DNA of 54,501 bases, taken from positions 1 through 54,501 of the forward strand of contig WBXI01000004.1 in the NCBI GenBank assembly GCA_008933025.1. The letters run 5' to 3'. A program made the translations under genes and the position numbers. This document shows positions 46,499 through 54,501 of the stretch, piece after piece. The DNA comes from Verrucomicrobiota bacterium. GTDB lineage: Bacteria; Verrucomicrobiota; Verrucomicrobiia; Limisphaerales; UBA9464. Each line of letters starts with the position of its first letter. The first letter of the stretch is position 1. The notes beneath the pieces were generated by a model, which ran no database searches, had not been told where the DNA came from, and saw nothing but the letters and a program-made list of their open reading frames with translations.

Positions 46499-47971
46499 GT
46501 GCCCCTGCATTCCCTCCATGGATCGCGCCCCGAAGTCCACCCCGGGCTCCGCGTGACCCGTCGCCGAGCGCTCCAGGCCGGCGCGATCGGACTGCTCGGG
46601 CTTGGCTCCCATCATCTCGCCGCGCTGCGGGCTCTCGCCGAGGGCGCGCCCAATGCCCCGGTCCGGCGCGCCAAGTCCGTCATCTATATCTTCCTCTCCG
46701 GCGGCCTCGCCCAGCAGGAGAGCTTCGACATGAAGCCCGCGGCGCCCGAGGGGATCCGCGGCGAATTCCGCCCGATCCCGACCCGCACGCCCGGCATCCA
46801 GATCTGCGAACACCTGCCTGGGTTGGCCAAGCGTTCCGACAAATGGGCGCTCGTCCGGTCGCTCACCCACCCGTCCAACGACCATTCGGCCGCGCACCAC
46901 ATCATGCTCACCGGGCGCAGCGATCTGCCGGTGGGTTTCGACGGCAACCGGCCGAAACCCACCGACTGGCCCAGCATCGCCGCCCTCGCAGGCACGCTGG
47001 TCCCCCCGCGGAACAACCTCCCGCCCGCGATCGTCCTTCCCGACAAAATCGTCCACAACACCGGCCGGACGCTCCCGGGACAGTTCGGCGGCCTGCTCGG
47101 GCGCCACCGGGATCCGTGGTTCCTCGAGATGTCGCCGTATCATCCCCAGCATTACGGCGCGTTCCCCGAATACCTTTTCCACCATGCCAAGGGCCGGCAG
47201 ACCGACGGCGCCCTTCGGTTCCTTGCGCCGGAACTCTCGCTGCCGTCCGGCCTCACCCTCGGCCGCGTCCTCGACCGCGTCGGCCTCCGCGACGGCATCG
47301 AAAGCCAGGCCCGGGCCCTGTCCGGCGCCATCGAGGACATGCCGTTCGACCGCTACCGGGAAGCCGCGGTGTCGCTGCTGTCGCATCCCGCGATCCACGA
47401 CGCGTTCGATCCCGAGGCCGCCGGCGCCAAACAACTCGACCGGTACGGTCGCAACAGTTTCGGATGGTCGCTCCTCATGGCGCGCCAATTGGTCGGCGTG
47501 GGCATCGGCCTCGTGCAGGTCAATCTGGGCAACGACGAGACTTGGGACACGCACGAGGCGGCATTTCCCAACCTCAAGAACCACCTGCTGCCCCCGCTCG
47601 ACCGGGCCCTCAGCGCGTTGCTCGACGATCTCGACGCCAGCGGGCAACTCTCCGAGACGCTGATCGTGATGGGCGGCGAGTTCGGGCGGACCCCGAAAAT
47701 CTCGACCATTCCGGGCGCAGCGCTGCCGGGTCGCGACCATTGGGGTGCCTGCCAGACCGTCTTTCTCGCCGGCGGCGGCGTCCGGGGCGGCACGGTGGTG
47801 GGTTCGAGCGACGAGATCGGCGCCTACCCGGCGAGCGCGCCGCAAAGGCCGGAAAACCTGGCCGCCACCATCTACGAGGCGCTGGGCCTGTCCCGCTCCG
47901 TGTCGTGGGACGACGTCACCGGCCGGCCCCACATGCTCTACGACGCGGAACCGATCCCGGGTTTGACCTGA
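46499..47971 (+). CDS. DUF1501 domain-containing protein, Tat-exported
   Basis: 490 residues from GTG 46499. The N-terminal TRRRALQAGAIGLLGLG is a twin-arginine signal. The body starts SVIYIFLSGGLAQQESFDMK and holds DHSAAHHIMLTG, GEFGRTPKI and GRDHWGACQTVFLAGGG, the sulfatase-like DUF1501 landmarks including its likely metal-binding His and Asp. DUF1501 genes usually sit beside DUF1553/DUF1549 cytochrome-like genes in PVC bacteria; here it is alone, divergent from the preceding repeat protein. Its substrate is not known. Confidence 0.9.
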   Translation: MPLHSLHGSRPEVHPGLRVTRRRALQAGAIGLLGLGSHHLAALRALAEGAPNAPVRRAKSVIYIFLSGGLAQQESFDMKPAAPEGIRGEFRPIPTRTPGIQICEHLPGLAKRSDKWALVRSLTHPSNDHSAAHHIMLTGRSDLPVGFDGNRPKPTDWPSIAALAGTLVPPRNNLPPAIVLPDKIVHNTGRTLPGQFGGLLGRHRDPWFLEMSPYHPQHYGAFPEYLFHHAKGRQTDGALRFLAPELSLPSGLTLGRVLDRVGLRDGIESQARALSGAIEDMPFDRYREAAVSLLSHPAIHDAFDPEAAGAKQLDRYGRNSFGWSLLMARQLVGVGIGLVQVNLGNDETWDTHEAAFPNLKNHLLPPLDRALSALLDDLDASGQLSETLIVMGGEFGRTPKISTIPGAALPGRDHWGACQTVFLAGGGVRGGTVVGSSDEIGAYPASAPQRPENLAATIYEALGLSRSVSWDDVTGRPHMLYDAEPIPGLT

Positions 47972-48040
47972 CGGGGCGTCCGCGACCCGCCGCCGCTTCG
48001 GGTTGCGCCCGCCCGCGCGTCGCGGATGCCCGGAGCGTTG

Positions 48041-51000
48041 CTATGCCGGGTCGTTCCGCGGGGCGCGCCGCCAGAACACCCCGCGTCCCCAGTCGTCGAA
48101 CACCGAGTAACTGACCGGCGTGACCAACAGCGTCAGCAACAGGCACAGCATCTGGCCGCCGATGATCACCTTGGCCATCGACGCCCGGCCGCCACTGCCC
48201 GGCCCCGTGCCCAGCGCGATCGGGATCATCGACACCACCAGCAGCATCGTGGTCATCAGGATGGGGCGCAGCCGCGCGCGGTTCGCCTCGAGGATCGCCG
48301 CGTCGCGCTCCATGCCCCGCGCGCGGAGCGTGTTGGTGTAGTCCACCTGCAGGATCCCGTTCTTCTTCACGATCCCGACCAACATGAAGAGGCCGAAGAT
48401 CGCGTAGATGTTGAGCGGTTCGCCGAGGAAGATCATCCAACCCAGCGCGAACGGGAGCGCCAGGGGCACCGCCAGCAGGATCGAGACCGGATGGACGAAG
48501 TGCTCGAACTGCGCCGCCAGCACCATGTACATGAAGACCATCGAGATCGCGAACGCCAACAGGAAGTTCGCGATGGTCTCCTGCAGCTGCTTCGCCCGGC
48601 CGATGAACACCACCCGGTAGTCCGGGGGCAATTCCAGCCGCGCCACTTCCAGCGACACCGCCTCCACCGCCTCGCCCAGCGAGTACGCCGCGAGGTTGGC
48701 CCCGACCGTCACCCGCCGTTGGCGTTGGAACCGGTCGATCTGGTTCGGCCCCCGGGCCTCGTCGAACCGCACGAAATTCGAAAGCTGCACCAAGGGCGCC
48801 GGGTCCGTCGCGTTCGCGGGCACGGAGCGCACCATCACCTCGCGCAGGGCCTCCGGCGTCGACCGACCGGACCGGCGGGACCGCAACCACACGTCGTATT
48901 GGTCGTCGTTTTCCTTGTAGGACCCGACGATCTCCCCCCCGACGAGGGTGCGGAGCGTCGACGCGATTTCCGCGACGTGGAGCCCGAACTGGCTGGCCTT
49001 CTCCCGGTCGATGCGCACCTGCAATTCGGGCTTCCGGTTCGAGAGGGTGGTGTCGACGTCCGCCAACCCGGGATCGCCGCGCAGCGTCTCCACCAACCGG
49101 TCCGAGTACTCGGTCAGGCGGGCGAGATCGGGACCCAGGAGATGGAAGGTGAGTTCCGAATTCCGTCCGCTGCCGCCGCCCAGCACCGAGATGGCCTGAA
49201 CGCTGGAACGGACGTCCGGATAACGCGCCAGCACCTGCCGCGCCCGCCCCATCGCGTCCAGTTGTCCCCAGGCCCGCGACTGTCCCCGCCACTGCGCATA
49301 CCGCCCGCCCAGGGGCGGCAACCGGCAATAGATGGACGCCTGCGTCACGTCGCCCTCGCCCTTCCCCACGCGACCACTGGTGGGCCCGATGGTCACGAGG
49401 GTGTCGGTGACCACGCGGTCCTTCCCGATGCGGAGGCCGGCGAGATCGCGTTCGATCTCGGCCGTGACGGCGGCGGCGGCCAACAGACTGGTGCCTTCGG
49501 GAAGACTGAGGCCGATCTCGAACTCGCTCGTGTCGTCGAGCGGCATGAAGGTCAGCTTGGTGTGCGGGACGAGCCATGCCAGCGAGAGCACGCAGGCCAC
49601 GCACGCCAGCAACACCGGGATCCGGTGGCACAGGCTCCACGCGAGGATCCGGTCGTACCCGGACGCCAACGCCTTCATCAGCCATCCCCCGCGCGCCTTC
49701 TTTTCCCGCAATGCCGGGTCGTCCGTGTGCCGGAGGAACCGCGCCGCCAGCATCGGGGTCAGCGTGAAACTGATGAACAGCGACACCAGGATCGAGAACG
49801 CCACCGTCAGCCCGTAGCTCGCGAAGAACTGTCCCGTCCGCCCCTTCATGAACGCCAGCGGCAGGAAGATCACCACCAGCGACAGCGTCGTCGCCAGCAC
49901 CGCCAGCGCGATCTCCTTCGTCCCCAGCATCGCCGCCTCCACCGGCCCGCACCCGCGTTCCTCCATGGTCCGGTGGATGTTCTCCAGCACCACGATCGCG
50001 TCGTCGATCACCACGCCCACCGAGAAGGTCAGGCCCAGCATGGTCGAGTTGTTGAGCGTGTAGCCCATCGCCCGCATCAGTGTGAAGGTGCTCACCACCG
50101 ACGCCGGGATCGCGATGCCGGCGATGAGCGTTCCCCGCCAATCGTGAAGGAACGCGAACACCGTGATCGCCACCAGCACCATGCCCAGCACGAGATGGAA
50201 CGACACCTCGTGCAGGTTGCGCTCGATGAACACCGACTGGTCCCGGATGACCGTGAGCTGGAAATCCGCCGGCAGGACCGGGCGCAGTTCCGCGAGGCGC
50301 CGCTTCACCGCCTCGATGAGCCGCACCGTGTTGCACCCGCTCTGTTTGCGGACCACCAGCGACACCGCGTTGGTCCCGTTGATGCGCGACAACGTCCGCG
50401 GTTCCTCGATGCCGTCGACCACGCGCGCGACGTCCGCCAGATGGACCGGTTGCCCCCCGGGGCTGGCGACGATGATCCGCCGGAACTCGTCCACCGAACC
50501 CATCCGGCCGAGCGTGCGCAACGTGAGTTCGCGTCCCCCTTGGTCGACGCGTCCGCCGGGGATCTCGAGGTTCTGGGACTGCAGGGCCGCCCGCACGTCC
50601 GCGACGGTCAACTGGCGCGCGCGCAGCAACGCGTCGTCGACGATCACCTCGACCGCGCGGGTGCGGGTGCCGACCAGGTTGACCGCGCCGACGTCCGGCA
50701 CCGTCTCGAGGTTCTGCTTGAGCAGTTTGTCGGCAAGGAAGGTGATCTCCTTGAGGTCGCGCGGGGCGGAAACGGCGATGGTCAGGACCGGCGAGGCATC
50801 GACGTCGAATTTGTCGATGATCGGCGGTTCGGCACCCGGCGGGAGCCGGGAAAGCACCGTGTTGACCTTGTCGCGCACGTCCTGGGCGGCGACGTCGCGG
50901 TTCTTCTCGAGGACGAACTGGATGTTGATCGACGACACGCCCTCCCGGCTGGACGAGCCGAGTTCCTCGACGCCGGGAACGGTGTTGATGATTTCCTCGA

Positions 51001-51244
51001 GGGGCTTGGTGACGCCGGTCTCCACCTCCTCGGGCGAGGCGCCGCGGAGCGTGGTGGTGACGGTGACGATGGGCAACTCGACGTTGGGCAACTGGTCGAC
51101 GCCGAGTTCGCGGAACGCGAACCAACCCATCACCACGAGCAGCAGGTTGATCATCGTGGCGAACACCGGCTTGCGGATGCAAAGGTCCGCGATGCCGAGT
51201 CCGCCTCCCGCGGGGCCGCCCGGGCCGGTCTTGGCGGGCTTCAT
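48041..51244 (-). CDS. RND efflux transporter inner-membrane permease
   Basis: 1,067 residues from ATG 51244. AcrB/MexB-type architecture: N-terminal LCIRKPVFATMINLLLVVMG, two large periplasmic porter loops, the charged pair D-D in GVVIDDAIVVLENIHR of helix 4, and the second half with VPLALPFALGWMIF and LVGIVKKNGILQVDYTN. It is a proton-driven pump. The start overlaps the fusion-protein stop by four bases (ATGA). No outer-membrane channel gene is in the window. The frame extends far upstream, but ATG 51244 is fixed by the overlap and the family start. Confidence 0.95.
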   Translation of the reverse strand: MKPAKTGPGGPAGGGLGIADLCIRKPVFATMINLLLVVMGWFAFRELGVDQLPNVELPIVTVTTTLRGASPEEVETGVTKPLEEIINTVPGVEELGSSSREGVSSINIQFVLEKNRDVAAQDVRDKVNTVLSRLPPGAEPPIIDKFDVDASPVLTIAVSAPRDLKEITFLADKLLKQNLETVPDVGAVNLVGTRTRAVEVIVDDALLRARQLTVADVRAALQSQNLEIPGGRVDQGGRELTLRTLGRMGSVDEFRRIIVASPGGQPVHLADVARVVDGIEEPRTLSRINGTNAVSLVVRKQSGCNTVRLIEAVKRRLAELRPVLPADFQLTVIRDQSVFIERNLHEVSFHLVLGMVLVAITVFAFLHDWRGTLIAGIAIPASVVSTFTLMRAMGYTLNNSTMLGLTFSVGVVIDDAIVVLENIHRTMEERGCGPVEAAMLGTKEIALAVLATTLSLVVIFLPLAFMKGRTGQFFASYGLTVAFSILVSLFISFTLTPMLAARFLRHTDDPALREKKARGGWLMKALASGYDRILAWSLCHRIPVLLACVACVLSLAWLVPHTKLTFMPLDDTSEFEIGLSLPEGTSLLAAAAVTAEIERDLAGLRIGKDRVVTDTLVTIGPTSGRVGKGEGDVTQASIYCRLPPLGGRYAQWRGQSRAWGQLDAMGRARQVLARYPDVRSSVQAISVLGGGSGRNSELTFHLLGPDLARLTEYSDRLVETLRGDPGLADVDTTLSNRKPELQVRIDREKASQFGLHVAEIASTLRTLVGGEIVGSYKENDDQYDVWLRSRRSGRSTPEALREVMVRSVPANATDPAPLVQLSNFVRFDEARGPNQIDRFQRQRRVTVGANLAAYSLGEAVEAVSLEVARLELPPDYRVVFIGRAKQLQETIANFLLAFAISMVFMYMVLAAQFEHFVHPVSILLAVPLALPFALGWMIFLGEPLNIYAIFGLFMLVGIVKKNGILQVDYTNTLRARGMERDAAILEANRARLRPILMTTMLLVVSMIPIALGTGPGSGGRASMAKVIIGGQMLCLLLTLLVTPVSYSVFDDWGRGVFWRRAPRNDPA

Positions 51245-52368
51245 GGCGAGGGAACGCGAAGGACGACGGGTTGGCCGTCGCGCAGCTTGCTCAATCCGGA
51301 CGTGGCCACCACCTCGCCGGCGGCGACGCCCCCGAGGATTTCCTGGCGGCCGTCCCGCACGCGCCCCGGCACGATCCCGCGGAGACGGGCGACGTCGTTG
51401 GTCACCACGAACACGCGCGAAATCCCCGAGGAAGAGAACACGGACTCCAGGGGAACGAAGACGGTGGGAACGGCAGGCTCGAGGATGAGCTCGCCACGCG
51501 CGAAGGTTCCCGCCTTCAACGCGTGGTCCGCGTTCGGCACCAACGCGCCGAACGCGAACATCCGCGTCGCCGCGTTGACCTGCGGGCTGACCAGAAAGAC
51601 GCGTCCCTCGAACGACCGCGCCGGGTAGGCATCCACCGTGAACACCACCGGCAGGTCCTTGCGGACGTTCGGCGCGTGGGATTCCGGCGCCTGCACGATG
51701 AACTTGAGGACGTCGTCGTTCACGATGCGGAACAACGGGGTGCCCGGTTTCACGTAGTCGCCCGCGCCGGCGATGCGTTCGGCCACGGCGGCGTCGAACG
51801 GCGCCCGCACCCGGGAACGTTCCACGTTCAGGCGCGCCACCGTCTCCGCGGCCTCGGCCGCCTTGAGCGCGGCGCGGGATTGGTCGGCGTTGGCGACCGC
51901 GGCGTCGTGGTCGGCGGGCGACGCGATGCCGGTGCGGCGCAACTCCACCTGGCGGCCGAGATCGCGGCCGGCGCTGACGGCGGCGGCACGGGCCTGGGCG
52001 ACCCGGGCCGAGGCCTGCGCGGCGAGCGCCGTGTAGGAATCGGTGTCGACGAGCGCGACCGGTTGGTCCTGCCGGAGGCGGTCGCCGAATTCGGCCATCG
52101 TCTTCTCGAGCTTGCCCTCGACCTCGGCCGCGACGGTGGCCTCGTCCTTGGCGAACAGGGTGCCGACCACGGGCAACGTGCGGTCGACGGGGGCCGACAC
52201 CGCGGTGGCCACGGTGATGGGAACGGGCGTGGAGGCCGAGGATTCGCGGGGCGGCGCCGGCGGCGCCTCCCCGGGCTTGCACCCGCCCCCGAGGGCAAGG
52301 ACCAGCGCGGGAACCCCCGCGAAGACGGCGCGCCGCGCCCATGGGCATTTGATCCGCATGCGTATCAT
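51241..52368 (-). CDS. RND efflux membrane-fusion lipoprotein
   Basis: 375 residues from ATG 52368 (ATG 52359 is an alternative three residues shorter). The signal peptide ends in lipobox LALGGGC, giving a lipid anchor. Barrel-sandwich/lipoyl halves (TLPVVGTLFAKDEATVAAEV and RVRAPFDAAVAERI) flank an Ala-rich alpha-hairpin (about 90-165), followed by the beta-barrel and membrane-proximal domains ending VVLRVPSP. It links the RND pump to an outer-membrane channel, not encoded here. Translationally coupled to the permease. Confidence 0.93.
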   Translation of the reverse strand: MIRMRIKCPWARRAVFAGVPALVLALGGGCKPGEAPPAPPRESSASTPVPITVATAVSAPVDRTLPVVGTLFAKDEATVAAEVEGKLEKTMAEFGDRLRQDQPVALVDTDSYTALAAQASARVAQARAAAVSAGRDLGRQVELRRTGIASPADHDAAVANADQSRAALKAAEAAETVARLNVERSRVRAPFDAAVAERIAGAGDYVKPGTPLFRIVNDDVLKFIVQAPESHAPNVRKDLPVVFTVDAYPARSFEGRVFLVSPQVNAATRMFAFGALVPNADHALKAGTFARGELILEPAVPTVFVPLESVFSSSGISRVFVVTNDVARLRGIVPGRVRDGRQEILGGVAAGEVVATSGLSKLRDGQPVVLRVPSP

Positions 52369-52540
52369 CGGAGCAGAACGGGTTTGGAGATTCGATGGAA
52401 GCGCTCGTTTCGCGGGAACCGCCCGGCACGGGCCACGGGGCGCCAGCATTTCTCGGTTGGTCGACAGCCAAGGCGCCGGTACGGTCGCCCCGCGTCGGCC
52501 GGAATGGTTTTCGGCCGCATAGAGCACCGCGTCCCGATCC

Positions 52541-53293
52541 ATGAGCCCAACCAGCACCGAGCCCAAGCCAACGGCCGCCAATCCCGCGAGCAACGCGGAG
52601 TGCCCGCCATGCCTCGCGGTCGTCATGCCGGCATACAACGAGGAGAACAGCATCGACCGCATCGTGGCCCTCGTGCTGGAACAAAGACCGGTGCAGGAAC
52701 TGATCATCGTCGACGACTGTTCCCGCGACGGAACCTGGAAACGTCTCGAGGCATGGACCACCCGCGACAGCCGGGTGCGCGCCTTCCGGCACGAGGTCAA
52801 CCAGGGAAAAGGCGCGGCACTGCGGACCGGCCTGTCGAAAGCCACCGCGCCCTACGCCATCATCCAGGACGCGGATCTCGAGTACGACCCGCGCGAATAC
52901 CACGTCATCCTGGGCCCGCTCATCACCGACCGGGCCGACGTGGTGTTCGGCTCCCGGTTCGCCGGCGGACCCCGCCGCGTCCTCTATTACTGGCACTCGG
53001 TGGGCAACAAGGTGCTCACCACCCTTTCCAACATTTTCACCAACCTTTGGCTGACCGACATGGAAACCTGCTACAAGGCTTTCCGGCGGGAGGTCATCCC
53101 AAAGCTCCACCTGAAGGAGAACCGTTTCGGATTCGAGCCGGAAATCACCGCCAAGGTCGCCCGCCTCGGCGTCCGTGTCTTCGAGGTCCCCATCAGCTAC
53201 TACGGCCGCACCTATGCCGAGGGGAAGAAGATCGGTTGGAAGGATGGCTTCAGCGCCATCCGGTGCATCGTGAAGTACAACGTTTTCGACTGA
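52541..53293 (+). CDS. Glycosyltransferase family 2 (DPM1-like)
   Basis: 250 residues. The GT-A motifs VVMPAYNEENS (27-37), IIVDDCS and IIQDADLEYDP (DxD-type) are intact; the C-terminal RFGFEPEITAKVARLG and SYYGRTYAEGKKIGWKDG resemble the dolichol-phosphate-mannose synthase group. No transmembrane helices follow, so it is cytoplasmic or peripheral. The stop overlaps the methyltransferase start (TGATG), so the two are coupled, perhaps in cell-surface glycolipid synthesis. Confidence 0.93.
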   Translation: MSPTSTEPKPTAANPASNAECPPCLAVVMPAYNEENSIDRIVALVLEQRPVQELIIVDDCSRDGTWKRLEAWTTRDSRVRAFRHEVNQGKGAALRTGLSKATAPYAIIQDADLEYDPREYHVILGPLITDRADVVFGSRFAGGPRRVLYYWHSVGNKVLTTLSNIFTNLWLTDMETCYKAFRREVIPKLHLKENRFGFEPEITAKVARLGVRVFEVPISYYGRTYAEGKKIGWKDGFSAIRCIVKYNVFD

Positions 53294-54009
53294 TGCAACC
53301 TCCCGAGGTCAATGCCGCCGGCACCACCGCCGACTTCGAATTCGCCGCGCTCAACGAGGCGAAAAACTACCGGGCGGCCCTCGCCCGCGAGTTCGCCCCC
53401 TTCCTTCGGGGCCAAGTCCTCGAAATCGGGGCGGGCGTGGGCCAGATGACCCGCGAGTTCCGCGCCATTCCCGGCGTCGGCGAGGTCGTCGCCGTCGAAC
53501 CCGACCCGCGCTTCCACGCGGGCTTCGCCGCCAACAATCCCGGCACCCGCCTCGTCAAGGGCATCGTCGCCGACGTTCCCGAGCGCACCGGTTGGGAAGC
53601 CCTGGTCAGCGTCAACGTCCTCGAGCACATCGAGGCGGACGCCGCCGAACTCAAGGCGTGGCACGGCCTCCTGCGCGAACGCCACGGCCGCGCCTGCATC
53701 TTCGTTCCCGCCCGCCCCGAGATCTACGCCCCCATCGACGCCGATTTCGGCCACTTCCGCCGCTACACCAAGCCCGGCCTGAACCGCATCCTCGTCGAGG
53801 CCGGGTTCACGGTGGAGCGCCTCTGCTACTTCAACTGGGTCGGCTACTTCGCCTGGTGGCTCAACTTCCGCGTCCGCCAACAGCGCGGCTTCGACATCGG
53901 GGCCGTCCGCTTCTTCGACCGCGTCGTGTTCCCGCCCGTCCACTGGTCCGAGCGCACCCTGTTCCGCCCGCCGTTCGGGCAAAGCCTGCTCGCCGTCGCC
54001 CGCGCCTGA
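53293..54009 (+). CDS. Class I SAM-dependent methyltransferase
   Basis: 238 residues from ATG 53293, which overlaps the glycosyltransferase stop. SAM motif VLEIGAGVGQMTREF (about 42-56), acidic ending of beta-2 VAVEPDPRF and motif IV SVNVLEHIEADAAE are clear. The hydrophobic stretch WVGYFAWWLNFRV and the tail FRPPFGQSLLAVAR are common in methyltransferases next to polyisoprenyl glycosyltransferases. The substrate is unknown, but by context a glycan or lipid-linked sugar. Confidence 0.88.
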   Translation: MQPPEVNAAGTTADFEFAALNEAKNYRAALAREFAPFLRGQVLEIGAGVGQMTREFRAIPGVGEVVAVEPDPRFHAGFAANNPGTRLVKGIVADVPERTGWEALVSVNVLEHIEADAAELKAWHGLLRERHGRACIFVPARPEIYAPIDADFGHFRRYTKPGLNRILVEAGFTVERLCYFNWVGYFAWWLNFRVRQQRGFDIGAVRFFDRVVFPPVHWSERTLFRPPFGQSLLAVARA

Positions 54010-54235
54010 CGCCGCCCGCGCCCCGTCGGAACGCGGCCCGCCATGCCCGTGCATCCGCGGAGGGAAGACCGATCCGCGCCCGGGATGCCCGCGTGTTGCC
54101 GGGAAGATTCCCGGCCCCTGAAATCCGCGGGACGAAAGGCGCCGCGTCCATGATGGCGCCCGCGATATCCGCGTCGTCCGCGGATCACCGCGGCGCGTCC
54201 CGCTCCCCGTCCCCAAACCCTTTGGCCGGCGCCCG

Positions 54236-54501
54236 CTACGCCCCGCACTGGGCCGCATGACGCATCGCGTGGTCCGCCAACACCAGCGCCGTCATCGCCT
54301 CCACCATCGGCACCGCCCGCGGCAGCACGCACGGATCATGGCGCCCGCGCCCTTTCAACGTCGTGTCCCGGTACTCCACGTCCACCGTGTCCTGTTCGTG
54401 CATCACCGTCGCCACCGGCTTGAACGCCACCCGGAAATAAATCGTCTCGCCGTTCGCGATGCCGCCCTGGATTCCTCCGCTCCGGTTCGTGGTGGTCCGC
54501 A
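54236..54501 (-). CDS. aroC: Chorismate synthase, C-terminal part (cut by window)
   Basis: Only the last 88 residues are visible. The segment [20 protein letters not shown] with [13 protein letters not shown], then [15 protein letters not shown] and [12 protein letters not shown], is the unmistakable end of chorismate synthase, which makes chorismate from EPSP in the shikimate pathway. The stop is at 54236; the start is to the right of the window. No fault is visible in this part. Confidence 0.95.
   Translation of the reverse strand, partial: RTTTNRSGGIQGGIANGETIYFRVAFKPVATVMHEQDTVDVEYRDTTLKGRGRHDPCVLPRAVPMVEAMTALVLADHAMRHAAQCGA

Noticed and set aside
44677-48114. 1,145-codon plus-strand frame overlapping the repeat protein and DUF1501 gene
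   Set aside because: Shadow frame; the true genes on either side account for it fully.
48026-51628. 1,200-codon plus-strand frame opposite the RND permease
   Set aside because: Antisense shadow of high-G+C coding DNA; it has His/Arg-rich composition and no domain.

Overview
The window is about 54.5 kb of G+C-rich bacterial chromosome (roughly two thirds G+C by eye), densely coding and almost entirely made of identifiable genes. The gene content points to the phylum Verrucomicrobiota, probably a Pedosphaerales/Limisphaerales-like lineage. The markers are a pseudopilin with the very conserved N-terminal helix seen throughout that phylum, a WD40-repeat serine/threonine kinase paired with an ECF sigma factor, DUF1501 and PVC-type cytochrome-c/beta-propeller proteins, a CotH-like protein, and PQQ-type propellers. 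I infer this placement from family knowledge; there is no rRNA in the window to confirm it. I see no tRNA, CRISPR array, prophage, transposase or origin.

Layout. 1-6026: an alpha-2-macroglobulin-like protein (cut by the left edge) overlapping pbpC (PBP1C), a classic periplasmic pair. 6107-7576: a lone sigma-54-dependent response regulator. 8419-11838 (minus): the yceD-rpmF-plsX-fabH lipid/ribosome cluster followed by a TPMT-like methyltransferase. 12021-19454: mixed genes (a cytochrome-c propeller protein, two GNAT acetyltransferases, an SGNH hydrolase, a hemolysin-III-like membrane protein, mdh with a strong terminator) and a decayed zinc-ribbon/PH-domain gene. 19468-20921 (minus): serine acetyltransferase and a small lipoprotein.

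21320-29622 is the most interesting stretch. An ECF sigma factor, a 63-codon unknown protein and a large membrane-spanning WD40 serine/threonine kinase are translationally coupled. Two secreted proteins follow (a BNR-like propeller and a LamG-like protein). The same element, CATT-N4-TGTAAGAT, lies upstream of the sigma gene and upstream of the secreted-protein pair, which suggests a self-contained regulon.

29623-29941 holds a fragment of a short-chain dehydrogenase. 29942-36278 carries an RluA-type pseudouridine synthase, a four-gene minus-strand operon (UVR-motif protein, GatB/YqeY protein, an Fe-S protein, a TlpA-like thioredoxin), an alcohol dehydrogenase and accA. 36762-41012 holds a CotH-like protein, a PQQ-like propeller and an orphan ABC ATPase.

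41031-43426 is an isc-like cluster: an Rrf2/IscR regulator with a dyad operator, an IscU scaffold and a NifS/IscS homologue. The IscS homologue keeps its catalytic cysteine but has arginine where the PLP-binding lysine should be. 43460-47971 carries a pseudopilin, a surface-type repeat protein and a DUF1501 Tat-exported protein. 48041-52368 (minus) is an RND efflux pump with its membrane-fusion lipoprotein. 52541-54009 is a glycosyltransferase coupled to a methyltransferase, and the right edge cuts aroC.

Start codons are often GTG, recognisable Shine-Dalgarno sites are scarce, and several adjacent genes share 1-4 nt start/stop overlaps, so several starts given here remain choices between alternatives.
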